Positions 18,267-27,552 of a stretch of 64,000 bases of DNA are shown here, one piece after another. The position numbers were made by a program, and so were the translations under genes. The first letter of the stretch is position 1, and every line of letters begins with the position of its first letter. Below the pieces are notes generated by a model, which made no database searches, was not told the origin of the DNA, and saw only the letters and a list, made by a program, of their open reading frames with translations. This stretch comes from an uncultured Lachnospiraceae bacterium (GTDB taxonomy: Bacteria > Bacillota > Clostridia > Lachnospirales > Lachnospiraceae): positions 124,001 through 188,000 of the forward strand of contig CAJTOR010000001.1 of the NCBI GenBank assembly GCA_910577675.1, read 5' to 3'.

Positions 18267-19103
18267 TTATCCCTCTCTGCCCCCGGCAAGCAGCCTTAAA
18301 TCGCCCGCCAGGTTCTTCATCTGCGTATCAATGCCACAGTCAAAAATACGGCTGTCAGTTTCAATAATACACTGCCCTTTCTGCATTGTCCGATCCTCGA
18401 TTATCTCCAGAACCGCCCCCTCTTTCAGGTCGCGCAAAAGCTCTCCCTTCTTGGAGTTTGCCAGCGGAAAATCCTCCGCCGAAACATGCACGAGGTAGGT
18501 CATGCCGGGCTCGATCCCGCGGATTGCCTGTTCAAGCAGATAGGCGATAATTCCCTGCTTCTCCGCAAGGAGCACGCCCGTCAGTTTTTCCAAAAGCTTT
18601 ATCAGGATTTCTGCAAATGCGGGTTCGAGTTCCGAAACCTGCCTCTCGTAATCCTCCTTCTGCCTCTTTACCTCCGCTTCAAGCCTCACCTTCATACTAT
18701 CATATTTTTCTTTTGCTTTCTGCTCTCCCTGGCGCAGACCGTCGGCATATGCCTGTTTGCGGATTTCCTCCGCATCCACCTTCGCCCCGGCAAGCAGTTT
18801 TTTCACTTCTTCCCTCGCGTCAGAAAGCACATCCTCCGCCTCTTTTTTAAGCTGCTCAAGACGGGCTTTCTCCGCCGCAAACTCTGCCGCCAAATCCTCC
18901 GGCACATCTTCTGGCTCCACTCCGCCCTGATCTGAAAAAATTCCGGGGATTCCGGGTTTAAACCCCTCCGTTACCTCCCCCCCGCTTACGTTCGCGCGCT
19001 TTTCCACCGCCAGGCGGGTGAAACCGCCCTCCCTCAAATTAGAATCGATCGTCCGTATTTCCTGCGTGTATGTAACGGCCGCCGCCTTAATCACATTAGA
19101 CAA
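18267..19103 (-). CDS. fliH: FliH, flagellar export ATPase regulator
   Basis: FliH binds FliI and links it to the C-ring. The protein has a long, charged coiled-coil middle (about 70-175, with AEEIRKQAYADGLRQGEQKA) and a C-terminal globular domain. The TTG at 19103 gives MSNVIKAAAVTY, the family N-terminus, with GGAGGTGA 8 nt upstream. The frame can be extended to a GTG at 19121, but that codon is part of the ribosome site. The start overlaps the fliG stop by 8 nt. Confidence 0.92.
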   Translation of the reverse strand: MSNVIKAAAVTYTQEIRTIDSNLREGGFTRLAVEKRANVSGGEVTEGFKPGIPGIFSDQGGVEPEDVPEDLAAEFAAEKARLEQLKKEAEDVLSDAREEVKKLLAGAKVDAEEIRKQAYADGLRQGEQKAKEKYDSMKVRLEAEVKRQKEDYERQVSELEPAFAEILIKLLEKLTGVLLAEKQGIIAYLLEQAIRGIEPGMTYLVHVSAEDFPLANSKKGELLRDLKEGAVLEIIEDRTMQKGQCIIETDSRIFDCGIDTQMKNLAGDLRLLAGGREG

Positions 19104-20109
19104 CGATCTCGTCACCTCCACCTCTGGAGATTACTATCTCGCCCGAATCCTCAAGTTTCCTGATAACATTTACAATCTTCTGCTGCGCTTCCTCGACATC
19201 CTTCATGCGGACAGGCCCCATGAAATCCATATCCTCGCGTATCATGGTTACAAGTCGCTTTGAGAGGTTGTTAAAGATCGCCGTCTGCACTTCCTCTGTG
19301 GAGGATTTTAACGCCACCGCAAGCTCGTTGTTGTCCACCTCACGCAGCACACGCTGTATGGAGCGGTCGTCGAGCGTAAGAATATCCTCGAAGACGAACA
19401 TCTTCTTGCGGATCTCGTCGGCAAGTTCCGGCTCCTCGATCTCGAGGTTTTCCATAATATGTTTCTCCGTCCCGCGGTCCACCGTGTTCAAAATCTCCAC
19501 GATCGCATCCACACCGCCTGCAATTGTGTAATCCTGGTTGACTAACGCCGACAGCTTGCGCTCCAACACGCGCTCCACTTCCTTCAACACATCCGGTGAT
19601 GTGCGGTCCATCTGTGCAATACGCTTTGCAACATCCGCCTGCTTATCCGGGGCAAGTGCCCCGATAATCGCCGCTGCCTGCGCTGAAGGCAGGTAGGACA
19701 AAATAAGGGCGATTGTCTGCGGGTGCTCATCCTGGATAAAGGTAAGAAGCTGGCTCGCCTCCGCCTTGCGGATAAACTCGAACGGGCGCACCTGCAAGGA
19801 TGCCGTAAGTTTCCCTATTACCTCGCGCGCCTTCTCGGCACCGAGTGCCTTCTCAAGAAGATCCTTCGCGTAGCCGATACCGCCCTCCGCAATATACTGC
19901 TGTGCGAGGCACACCTGATAAAACTCTTCAAGCACAGTTTCCTTTGTATTCTGGGATATGCTCCTTGTATTCGCTATCTCAAGCGTAAGCTGCTCAATCT
20001 CTTCTTCTTTCAGATGCTTAAAAATCTTTGAGGAGCGCTCGGGTCCCAATGAAATCAACAATATCGCTGTTTTCTGCAAACCGGAAAGCTCTTCCCCTTC
20101 CTTTGCCAT
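19096..20109 (-). CDS. fliG: FliG, flagellar motor switch protein
   Basis: The C-ring protein that meets the stator. The N-terminal part (LSGLQKTAILLISLGPERSSKIFKHL) binds FliF. The middle and C-terminal armadillo-like domains include the charged torque helix DNELAVALKSSTEEVQTAIFNNLSKR. At 337 residues it is full length. A strong AAGGAGGAAGGG ribosome site precedes the ATG. Confidence 0.97.
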   Translation of the reverse strand: MAKEGEELSGLQKTAILLISLGPERSSKIFKHLKEEEIEQLTLEIANTRSISQNTKETVLEEFYQVCLAQQYIAEGGIGYAKDLLEKALGAEKAREVIGKLTASLQVRPFEFIRKAEASQLLTFIQDEHPQTIALILSYLPSAQAAAIIGALAPDKQADVAKRIAQMDRTSPDVLKEVERVLERKLSALVNQDYTIAGGVDAIVEILNTVDRGTEKHIMENLEIEEPELADEIRKKMFVFEDILTLDDRSIQRVLREVDNNELAVALKSSTEEVQTAIFNNLSKRLVTMIREDMDFMGPVRMKDVEEAQQKIVNVIRKLEDSGEIVISRGGGDEIVV

Positions 20110-20154
20110 CTGCCCTTCCTCCTTCTCTAAGTTTTTCCTGCAAAAACAGGCAAT

Positions 20155-21762
20155 TTAACCCCAATCATCACTGAGCCAGTTGCGCAGTAGTGCCGCAACC
20201 GCCTCCGGATTTTCGTCCACAAATTTCTCTATCATGCGCTTCGTTTCCGAACCCTCGCTGAATTCAAGATCCTCAAGTGACTGATTCTCCTTCGTTGTAG
20301 CAAGCAGTTTTTCAACAGAGAGCTCCGGCTCCGTTTCTATCACTTCCTCCGGCTTTGATACGCGGAAGACAACAAAAATCAAAAGCCCGATAATCAAAAC
20401 AAAAAGTACAATGGTTAAAATCAGGTTCCAGTTGATGCCTTCCTCCGGCAGATCGACATAATTCGGAATTTCGATAATCCGGATGGCGAGGCGGCTCCCG
20501 TCAATGCCCGTCGCCATCGAAAATGCCTCGCGGTAGCCTGCAAGAAGTTCCTCGTCCGTCACCTCCACCGGTTCGCTGTTGCGGATCTTGTACTCCTCAT
20601 ATGTCATCTCACCCAGAAGCCCGAGAACCTCAAGATCGCGCTCCGAATACTGGCGCACGCGCTTTAAAACAATTGCGCCGGAAGAATTATCCCGGTTTAT
20701 GATATCCAGGCTGCGCATGGTCTTTGTAGTTTTCTCGCTCGGCAGATAGTGAATCTCCTCCGACTCGTAGGAACTATTTCCGCTCCCGCTATTCTGTATG
20801 TAGTAATCATTCTCATCATTTGAATCCGTGCCTGGGATATCCCCCTGCCCGTTTGTATTCTCCGACGTGACATGCTTGTAAATGCTCTGCAATCCCTGTT
20901 CCTGCCCGTCTGCCGGAAGGTACTCATGCAGATATTCCTCGATGCGGTCAAAATTGATATCGAGGGAAAACTCCGCGTCCACATAGTCAAAACCTAAAAA
21001 AAGCCCGTAGCGCTGCACCGAATCACGGTAAAAATTGTTCGTCTGCACCCTCTGCTCGTGCTGGTTGCTAAGGGAAAGCGTTTCCTCATCCTCCGGTCCG
21101 CTATACAACATATTGCCGTGCTGGTCTATTATCTTCACACTCTCAAGCGTCTTGTTACCGAGTGCAGATGCCACGGAAACCGCAATGCTCTCCGGAGCCA
21201 CGGAAGTATTAAATTTTGAATTGATTGTCAAAAAAATCGAACACTGGATTTCTTTATTCTCATCTAAAATCGTCGAGGTGCGGTCGATGGGCACATAGCG
21301 CACCTGTGCCTTATCCACGCCATCAATCTTCTCTATGTAACTCTCAAGCTCAGCCATCGTATATTCGGCGGATTTTATGTTCTTCTCATAATTCGTCGTG
21401 CTCATGTCGCTCTTTAGAAGATCTTCGAGCGTCACCCTGCCCTCCTCCATCAAAGAACTCCCCACAATAGCATAGTTTGCTTCCACTGTCTTGCTGGAAT
21501 CAACGTAAATGGTCACACTGTCATCCGCTATCCTATGGGCAATTCCGGATTCCGTCAGGAGCTGATCCACAGACTTTGCCACCCCGACATCCTCAAAAGT
21601 CCGCCAGCGCGTGTAGGTCGTGCGCCCAAAAAAGTACGCCAACAACAAAAGCATGATCACCACGGCACCCACCGTACTTAAAATGATCGTCTTCTGCTTC
21701 TTGGTGTACTTGTTCCACATCTCCAATATTTTATTCAATAGTTGTTTAAACCTGTCCTGCAT
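20155..21762 (-). CDS. fliF: FliF, MS-ring protein
   Basis: The membrane ring on which the motor is built, 535 residues. It has two membrane helices (about 24-46 and 432-455), ring-building domains between them, and a C-terminal FliG-binding tail ending RNWLSDDWG. A Gly/Ser/Asn-rich loop lies at about 300-330. It is the fourth gene of the operon, following fliE. Confidence 0.96.
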   Translation of the reverse strand: MQDRFKQLLNKILEMWNKYTKKQKTIILSTVGAVVIMLLLLAYFFGRTTYTRWRTFEDVGVAKSVDQLLTESGIAHRIADDSVTIYVDSSKTVEANYAIVGSSLMEEGRVTLEDLLKSDMSTTNYEKNIKSAEYTMAELESYIEKIDGVDKAQVRYVPIDRTSTILDENKEIQCSIFLTINSKFNTSVAPESIAVSVASALGNKTLESVKIIDQHGNMLYSGPEDEETLSLSNQHEQRVQTNNFYRDSVQRYGLFLGFDYVDAEFSLDINFDRIEEYLHEYLPADGQEQGLQSIYKHVTSENTNGQGDIPGTDSNDENDYYIQNSGSGNSSYESEEIHYLPSEKTTKTMRSLDIINRDNSSGAIVLKRVRQYSERDLEVLGLLGEMTYEEYKIRNSEPVEVTDEELLAGYREAFSMATGIDGSRLAIRIIEIPNYVDLPEEGINWNLILTIVLFVLIIGLLIFVVFRVSKPEEVIETEPELSVEKLLATTKENQSLEDLEFSEGSETKRMIEKFVDENPEAVAALLRNWLSDDWG

Positions 21763-21780
21763 GGAATATTACCCCACTCC

Positions 21781-22095
21781 TTAGAATTGTAACTGCATGA
21801 GTTCTTTGTAAGCATCCAGAACCGCATTGCGCACTGCGACAGTGTACTGCAAGGACATGTTTGCCTTTGTCTGTGCCACCTGCACATCCGTCGTCGAATT
21901 CTTAAAGCCCATCATGTAGGAAAGTTCCTCTTCCCTTGCGGCGTTGGTAAGGTCGTTTGTTTCCCTTATCATGGAAAGCGCTGACTGGAACAATGTTTCA
22001 AACGCCGTGTTCTTCTGTGTCGTTTCCTTTGGTTTTTCCCAACCCGCGGTATAATCCTCAAACCTGCTAATCGCACCTATTGATGTAAAGTCCAT
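21781..22095 (-). CDS. fliE: FliE, MS-ring/rod adaptor
   Basis: A 104-residue helical protein that joins the MS ring to the rod. The C-terminal half carries the family pattern FKNSTTDVQVAQTKANMSLQYTVAVRNAVLDAYKELMQLQF. It starts MDFTSIGAIS with a GGGGAAGAACA ribosome site and sits between flgC and fliF, the usual place. Confidence 0.94.
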   Translation of the reverse strand: MDFTSIGAISRFEDYTAGWEKPKETTQKNTAFETLFQSALSMIRETNDLTNAAREEELSYMMGFKNSTTDVQVAQTKANMSLQYTVAVRNAVLDAYKELMQLQF

Positions 22096-22154
22096 TGTTC
22101 TTCCCCATTTCCTGCCGTTTACCGGCCTAATCTAATTCCCCGGACAGGCAATTA

Positions 22155-22610
22155 TCAGCCCTTGCCCACCTCAAGCCCCTTCAACAGCATGTTCTTCGTC
22201 GCGTTAAACGCTGTAATATTCGCCTCGTATGCGCGTGAGGCATCAATCAGGTTCGTTATCTCCGTCACAGAGTTAATATTTGGCTGCGTCACATAGCCAT
22301 CCTCGTCCGCGTCAGGGTTTCCCGGCTCATATACTTTTCGAAGCGGTGTCGCGTGATCCTCCACAATCGCTGTCACCTTGACACCGTTGCCGATCAGATT
22401 GGTCGCGTTATCCTGCTGGCTCATAGCAAGCAGATTTGAAAATGTATCGTAGCCCTTCGTCTGAAACAGCACCGTTTTGCGGCGAAATACATTTCCATTC
22501 TCATCCCTAGTCGTGTTTACATTCGCAAGATTCTGCGAGATCGTATCCATCCGCACGCGCTGCGCAGTCAAACCGCTCGCGCTTATGTTTAACGCATCAA
22601 AACTTGACAT
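22155..22610 (-). CDS. flgC: FlgC, proximal rod protein
   Basis: A rod subunit of about 151 residues. The N-terminus is SSFDALNISASGLTAQRVRMD, followed by ISQNLANVNTT. The C-terminus has VTEITNLIDASRAYEANITAFN. The ATG at 22610 has AAAAGGAGGATGAC upstream; the longer frame from 22664 adds 18 charged residues with no family match. Confidence 0.95.
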   Translation of the reverse strand: MSSFDALNISASGLTAQRVRMDTISQNLANVNTTRDENGNVFRRKTVLFQTKGYDTFSNLLAMSQQDNATNLIGNGVKVTAIVEDHATPLRKVYEPGNPDADEDGYVTQPNINSVTEITNLIDASRAYEANITAFNATKNMLLKGLEVGKG

Positions 22611-22691
22611 GTCATCCTCCTTTTCCCGCTTCTGCTGTCCTCCCGCCCTCTTTCGGGACAGCACACACTCTTCCCATTATCACCACAAAAA

Positions 22692-23090
22692 TCAATTTCT
22701 GTTCAATACCATCCGTATCCTTGAAAACTCCTGCGTAATCGAATCGAGCAGCGTGTAGTACCGGATTGAATTCTGCGCAAGATTTGCATTCTCCACATCC
22801 ACATCCACATTGTTCCCATCCAAGCGGTAACTAAGTTCCTTCTGATCCACATAGGTTGTCACATTTAACTTGGAAAGATCCACACCGGCAACCGCCTGAT
22901 CCATAAATACATTCGTTCCCGCACTCGAGAGTTCCTTCTTTAAATAATCCTCAAAAGCAATATCACTGCGTTTAAAGCCTGGTGTACTGACATTTGCCAG
23001 ATTATTGTTTAAAACTGTATTGCGTACCCAGCTTGCATCCGCTGCCTTGCTGAGCAGGTTTATATAATTGTATACACCGGAACCAATCAT
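22692..23090 (-). CDS. flgB: FlgB, proximal rod protein, first gene of the flagellar operon
   Basis: A rod subunit of 132 residues containing RNTVLNNNLANVSTPGFKRSD and a C-terminal rod helix. It is the promoter-proximal gene. The ATG at 23090 follows AAAGGATGATGGC, and a well-formed sigma-A-like promoter ends about 60 nt upstream. Its position just after codY is the same as in Bacillus subtilis. Confidence 0.95.
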   Translation of the reverse strand: MIGSGVYNYINLLSKAADASWVRNTVLNNNLANVSTPGFKRSDIAFEDYLKKELSSAGTNVFMDQAVAGVDLSKLNVTTYVDQKELSYRLDGNNVDVDVENANLAQNSIRYYTLLDSITQEFSRIRMVLNRN

Positions 23091-23151
23091 GCCATCATCC
23101 TTTCAAACAATATTATGTACTAATTTACCCACAGCACAATTAACATGTTAT

Positions 23152-23180
23152 ATTATAGTCAGTTCGGAGTAAAAAAACAA
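23152..23180 (-). promoter_or_regulatory. Promoter of the flgB flagellar operon
   Basis: On the minus strand, TTGTTT (23175-23180) and TATAAT (23152-23157) are separated by 17 bp. This is a good sigma-A-type promoter, giving a leader of about 55 nt before flgB. No sigma-28-type promoter was recognised here. Confidence 0.75.
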
Positions 23181-23450
23181 GTAATATTTCAAAGTTTTTT
23201 TAACATTCATAATATTTTTCCATTTTCCCGCTCTTTTGTCCCCCGATATTCTCAAATGTTGGCACAATTGGAAAAAAAGAACAAAGAGATGGACAGTGGC
23301 TGCCCACTGTTTACAAATCCCTTTGCCCTAAGCCAATCCATTTCCATATTCCGCCAAACATCTATACCGGATGCTAACTTTTTTGTATATCCTGCAAGCA
23401 CTGCACCATCCAGTGCAATATTATGCCTTTTACCCGTATCCTATAACCTG
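23181..23450. other. codY-flgB intergenic region, no gene seen
   Basis: This region belongs to a 360-nt gap. It contains two small hairpins: GCACTG/CAGTGC (23398-23416) and ACAGTGG/CCACTGT (23293-23310). On the minus strand the second is followed, after about 17 nt, by a T-rich run. Either could weakly end the codY transcript, but neither is a classic terminator. No convincing open frame is present. Confidence 0.5.
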
Positions 23451-24218
23451 TCACTGCATTTTTTTCAACTCGTCAAACACAACATCGTTCAACACCCGGA
23501 TGTAAGTTCCCTTCATCCCCGACGACCTCGACTCGATCACGCCCGCGCTCTCAAATTTGCGCAGCGCATTGACAATGACGGATCTTGTTATTCCAACCCT
23601 GTCCGCAATCTTGCTCGCGACAAGTATCCCCTCGTTGCCGTCGAGCTCCTCGAAAATATGGGTGATCGCCTCAAGCTCCGAAAACGACAGCGTGCTGATC
23701 GCGGATCGCACAATCTGGATCTTGCGGTTTTCCTCCGCATTCTCCTCGTTTACAGAGCGCATCATCTCAAGCCCGACAACCGTCGTGCCATACTCACTCA
23801 AAATAATATCGTCGATCGAATACTGCTCCTTATTCTTGTAGAGAAACAATGTCCCCAGCCGCTCCCCTGCAATGTCAATCGGGGTTATGATCGCCCGGTA
23901 GGAATCCATATGCTCGAAATCAAAACCGAGCGTGGCAAGGTTCACATTCTCCTTTGTCGAGAGGATGTTCAAAAGCCGCTCATTTAACATCACATCAATA
24001 TAGCCGCCCACCGAATCCCGGATCAGCTCTGAAATCGGCGCTATATCCGAGCGGTTCCTTATGCCGAGCACCTTCCCCTTCCTGCTAATTACAAGGATGT
24101 TCGAGCCAAGAATATCACTCAGCACCAGGCAGATATCATTAAAAACTACCTTGTGGGAGTTGTTGTTATGCAGCAATTTATTTATCTTTCTTGTTTTGTC
24201 CAACAGTTGTACACTCAT
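23451..24218 (-). CDS. codY: CodY, GTP- and branched-chain amino acid-sensing repressor
   Basis: The global nutritional repressor of low-G+C Gram-positives. The N-terminal GAF-type domain (about 1-155) senses Ile, Leu and Val. The C-terminal winged helix has the near-invariant stretch VGITRSVIVNALRKFESAGV followed by IESRSSGMKGTYI. The ATG at 24218 gives MSVQLLDKTRKIN and 255-260 residues, the family length; the longer frame starts upstream of the ribosome site GGGGGGTCAGG. In Bacillus, CodY controls motility genes, and codY also precedes flgB there. Confidence 0.97.
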   Translation of the reverse strand: MSVQLLDKTRKINKLLHNNNSHKVVFNDICLVLSDILGSNILVISRKGKVLGIRNRSDIAPISELIRDSVGGYIDVMLNERLLNILSTKENVNLATLGFDFEHMDSYRAIITPIDIAGERLGTLFLYKNKEQYSIDDIILSEYGTTVVGLEMMRSVNEENAEENRKIQIVRSAISTLSFSELEAITHIFEELDGNEGILVASKIADRVGITRSVIVNALRKFESAGVIESRSSGMKGTYIRVLNDVVFDELKKMQ

Positions 24219-24253
24219 GACCTGACCCCCCGTACATAATAATTCATACTCAC

Positions 24254-24282
24254 ATAATAACACAACTATTGTACAAAAACAA
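24254..24282 (-). promoter_or_regulatory. codY promoter
   Basis: TTGTTT (24277-24282) and TATTAT (24254-24259) on the minus strand are separated by 17 bp and lie about 36 nt upstream of the codY ATG. This is a sigma-A-type promoter. A partial CodY half-site, AATTTTC (24287-24293), lies just upstream of the -35 element. Confidence 0.7.
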
Positions 24283-24316
24283 GTAGAATTTTCAATTTTG
24301 CTATGATTTTAATCTA

Positions 24317-24331
24317 TATTTTCTGATTTTT
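24317..24331. promoter_or_regulatory. Possible CodY box upstream of codY
   Basis: The 15-mer TATTTTCTGATTTTT matches the known CodY motif AATTTTCWGAAAATT at 11 of 15 positions. It lies between the topA stop and the codY promoter, about 35 bp beyond the -35 element. This would fit autoregulation, but the region is A+T-rich and a chance match is possible. Confidence 0.35.
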
Positions 24332-24344
24332 TGAATTCTTACGT

Positions 24345-26426
24345 TTATTTGTTCTTTTCTTCCTCTTTCGGCTGCTGATATCCGCACTCCTGGGTAGGAC
24401 AGACAAGGCGGTTCCCTTTTTCTACAAGAAGACCGCCGCATTTCGGGCATTTTACGTCCGTCGGCTTCTGCCATGTCATATAATCACATTCCGGGTTGTG
24501 CTCACAGCCGTAATAGCGCCTTCCCTTCTTGGTCTTTTTCAGCACGACCTCGCCGCCGCAGCGCGGGCAGGATATTCCGATTTTTTCCAGGTAGGTCTTC
24601 GTGTTGCGGCAGTCAGGGAATCCCGGGCAGGCGAGGAACTTCCCGTGCGGACCATATTTTATCACCATATTGCGCCCGCACACATCGCAGAGTACATCGC
24701 TGACCTCATCTTCGATCTTGATCTGGGCTAGTTTTTCATTTGCCTCCTTAATTGCCTCCTCGAGATCCGGATAGAAGTTTTTTACAACCGTCTTCCATGC
24801 TACATTTCCCTCCTCCACGCCGTCAAGCAGCGATTCGAGGGTCACGGTAAAATTCACATCGACAATGCTCGGGAAAGCTTCTTTCATCATATTATTTACA
24901 GCTTCCCCCAATTCCGTAATATAGAGGTTTTTATTTTCCTTTACGACATAGTGCCTTGCCATAATGGTCGTGATGGTCGGCGCGTAGGTACTGGGTCTGC
25001 CAATGCCAAGCTCCTCCATTGTCTTAACCAGGCTCCCCTCGGTATAGTGCGCGGGCGGCTGGGTAAAATGCTGCTGCGTAAAGAACTTGTCAAGCCCTAG
25101 CGCCATCTTTTCCTCAATCCCCTTAATTCCGGTGTTTGCTGTTTCCTCCTCGTCATCCTCCGCCGCGTAGACCGCGAGAAAACCGTCTTTTTTTAACTTT
25201 GATGCCGCCGCCGTAAAACGGTAGCCCCCGCCGTCAATCTTTACGGAGGAAGTTTCATAAACCGCTGCCACCATACGGCTTGCGATAAAACGCTTCCAGA
25301 TAAGCTGATACAGCCTGAAAAGATCGCGGGAAAGGGAATCCTTCACCTTTGCCGGGGTAAGTTCCATGTAGGTCGGGCGTATCGCCTCATGCGCATCCTG
25401 TATCTTTTTCCCGCTCGCGCGGTTCACATCCTGGTCCGTCACCATCTCTTCCCCGTAATTTTCGCGTATAAACTGCTTGGCTTTTGCATCCGCCTCATCG
25501 GAAACGCGCACGGAGTCAGTTCTAAGATATGAGATAAGCCCCACCGTACCATGCCCTGCGACATCCACGCCCTCATAGAGCTGCTGCGCCAAGCGCATGG
25601 TCTTCTGCGTGGAAAAATTAAGTACTTTTGCCGCCTCCTGCTGCAAGGTACTTGTTGTAAACGGCAGCGGGGCTTTTCTGTGGCGCTCCCCGTTTTTAAG
25701 TTCCGACACAACAAACTGCGCATTTTCCAGTTTTTTCACAATTTCATCCAGCTCCTCCTTGGAAGAGATGGCAAGTTTTTTCTCCTTTGTGCCGTAAAAT
25801 TTTGCGATCAGCGGCTTTTTCTCACCCCCCGCAAGAAAAGCCGCATCAAGGCTCCAATACTCCTGCGGCACAAACTCTTCAATCTCCTTCTCCCTGTCAG
25901 CGATAATGCGCAGCGTCACCGACTGCACACGCCCCGCACTCAGCCCCCTCTTGATTTTCGCCCACAAAAGCGGGCTGATCTCATAGCCTACCATGCGGTC
26001 TAACATGCGCCTCGCCTGCTGCGCATCCACCAGATCCATATCGATGGAACGGACATTCTTGATGGATGCCTTCACCGCATTTTTCGTGACCTCGTTGAAT
26101 GTGATCCGGTTTTTGCCCCCCTCCGGAAGCTTTAACACATTGGCAAGATGCCATGCGATCGCCTCCCCCTCGCGGTCCGGGTCGGTCGCAAGATATACTT
26201 TATCCGCTTTCTTCACCTCTTTGCGCAGCATCGCAAGCACATCGCCCTTGCCCCGGATTGTAATGTATTTCGGCTCAAAACCGTGTTCGAAATCAATTCC
26301 CATCTGGCTTTTGGGGAAATCCCTCACATGCCCGTTCGATGCGACCACCTCATAATTCGCACCAAGAAATTTTTTCACTGTTTTCGCTTTGGAAGGCGAC
26401 TCCATAATCACAAGATTTTTTGCCAT
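24345..26426 (-). CDS. topA: TopA, DNA topoisomerase I
   Basis: A type IA topoisomerase of 693 residues that relaxes negative supercoils. It has an N-terminal Toprim domain (MAKNLVIMESPSKAKTVKKFLG; DPDREGEAIAWHL), the catalytic Tyr in ISYLRTDS, and three C-terminal four-cysteine zinc ribbons beginning at about residue 595 (CDVCGR, CPRCGG, CPKCGG). It is the last gene of comM-dprA-topA and is followed by codY; the topA-codY-flgB proximity is also seen in Bacillus. Confidence 0.97.
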   Translation of the reverse strand: MAKNLVIMESPSKAKTVKKFLGANYEVVASNGHVRDFPKSQMGIDFEHGFEPKYITIRGKGDVLAMLRKEVKKADKVYLATDPDREGEAIAWHLANVLKLPEGGKNRITFNEVTKNAVKASIKNVRSIDMDLVDAQQARRMLDRMVGYEISPLLWAKIKRGLSAGRVQSVTLRIIADREKEIEEFVPQEYWSLDAAFLAGGEKKPLIAKFYGTKEKKLAISSKEELDEIVKKLENAQFVVSELKNGERHRKAPLPFTTSTLQQEAAKVLNFSTQKTMRLAQQLYEGVDVAGHGTVGLISYLRTDSVRVSDEADAKAKQFIRENYGEEMVTDQDVNRASGKKIQDAHEAIRPTYMELTPAKVKDSLSRDLFRLYQLIWKRFIASRMVAAVYETSSVKIDGGGYRFTAAASKLKKDGFLAVYAAEDDEEETANTGIKGIEEKMALGLDKFFTQQHFTQPPAHYTEGSLVKTMEELGIGRPSTYAPTITTIMARHYVVKENKNLYITELGEAVNNMMKEAFPSIVDVNFTVTLESLLDGVEEGNVAWKTVVKNFYPDLEEAIKEANEKLAQIKIEDEVSDVLCDVCGRNMVIKYGPHGKFLACPGFPDCRNTKTYLEKIGISCPRCGGEVVLKKTKKGRRYYGCEHNPECDYMTWQKPTDVKCPKCGGLLVEKGNRLVCPTQECGYQQPKEEEKNK

Positions 26427-26452
26427 ATCAGTAACCCAAGCCTTTCTAACTT

Positions 26453-27541
26453 CTATTTTTGTAGCGCATAATAATTTCCCGCAGGTGAATAGACAACCCC
26501 CTTCGCCTCGAGGGAAAACAATATTTTCATCAGTTCCGGAAGCGAAAAATCCACCGAGAGGAGGATTTCATCAATATGCTTCGGTTCCAAACGCAGATAA
26601 GCATACACTATTTTTTCTGCATCTTCAAGTAGAAAATTATTTTTTTCAATTTTATTAATATTTAGGCTGCCCGTACAGTGTAAAAGAAGCCCCTCCAGAA
26701 TATCCGCGCTGCACGTTGCCATACATGCCCCCTGCCGGATCAGTTCATTGCATCCCTCACTTAACAGATCATCCGCCCTGCCCGGAACCGCAAACACATC
26801 CTTCCCCTGCTCTAAGGCGCACTCCACCGTGATTAACGTCCCGCTCTTTTTCCTTGCCTCCACCACCAAAAGACCATCCGCAAGCCCGGATATTATACGG
26901 TTGCGCATTGGGAAATGCCAGGCAAGACCCGGCGAACCAGGCGCATATTCCGACAGGATGCCTCCTTTTTCGATTAGTTCTTCATAGAGGGAAAAATTAT
27001 CGAGGGGATAGCATACATCGACCCCACATCCTAGCACCCCGAAACTTTTCCCATAGCGCAGCGCCGCCCGCTGCGCATGCCCGTCCACCCCTCTTGCCAT
27101 ACCACTGATTATCTGGATGCCCGCGCCCGCCAATTCTTCTGCCAGCCGGTTTGCCATCCCCCTGCCGTAGGCGGAACACTCCCTCGCCCCGACCACCGCA
27201 AGGGCGGGCTTCTTCTCATCCGGCAATTCCCCCCGGTAAAACAAAAAATCCGGGGAACCGTCAAGTTCCTCTAAGCGGCCGGGGTAGCCCGTCCCTCCCT
27301 TTACAACAAAATATATGCCCCGCTCCTCCAATTTATGAAATTCTTCAAAAACTCCCTCCCTGTATTTCGGTGCCAGAAGGGCGCGCACAGCTTTCTGCGC
27401 AATCCCGGTGCAATTTAATTCACCTTCATTTGCACGATATATTCCCTCCGGACTGCCAAAAGCCTGCAATAACCTGGTGCGCGCTGCACCCCCCACCTCC
27501 TCGACTTTTGAAAGCCAGTACCAGTATTGTTCCTGCAACAT
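26453..27541 (-). CDS. dprA: DprA, DNA processing protein
   Basis: DprA loads RecA onto incoming single-stranded DNA during transformation. The Rossmann-like core has VGARECSAYGRGMANRLA and GAGIQIISGMARGVDGHAQRAAL, then FPMRNRIISGLADGLLVVEA. A C-terminal winged-helix-like region lies at about 300-362. Length 362 is normal. It lies next to comM and topA. Confidence 0.95.
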   Translation of the reverse strand: MLQEQYWYWLSKVEEVGGAARTRLLQAFGSPEGIYRANEGELNCTGIAQKAVRALLAPKYREGVFEEFHKLEERGIYFVVKGGTGYPGRLEELDGSPDFLFYRGELPDEKKPALAVVGARECSAYGRGMANRLAEELAGAGIQIISGMARGVDGHAQRAALRYGKSFGVLGCGVDVCYPLDNFSLYEELIEKGGILSEYAPGSPGLAWHFPMRNRIISGLADGLLVVEARKKSGTLITVECALEQGKDVFAVPGRADDLLSEGCNELIRQGACMATCSADILEGLLLHCTGSLNINKIEKNNFLLEDAEKIVYAYLRLEPKHIDEILLSVDFSLPELMKILFSLEAKGVVYSPAGNYYALQK

Positions 27542-27552
27542 ATTAATCCCCC

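Noticed and set aside
23145..23987. 280-residue plus-strand open frame over the codY-flgB gap
   Set aside because: Most of it is antisense to codY, which has full family support; the rest is A+T-rich with no ribosome site, and the protein resembles nothing known.
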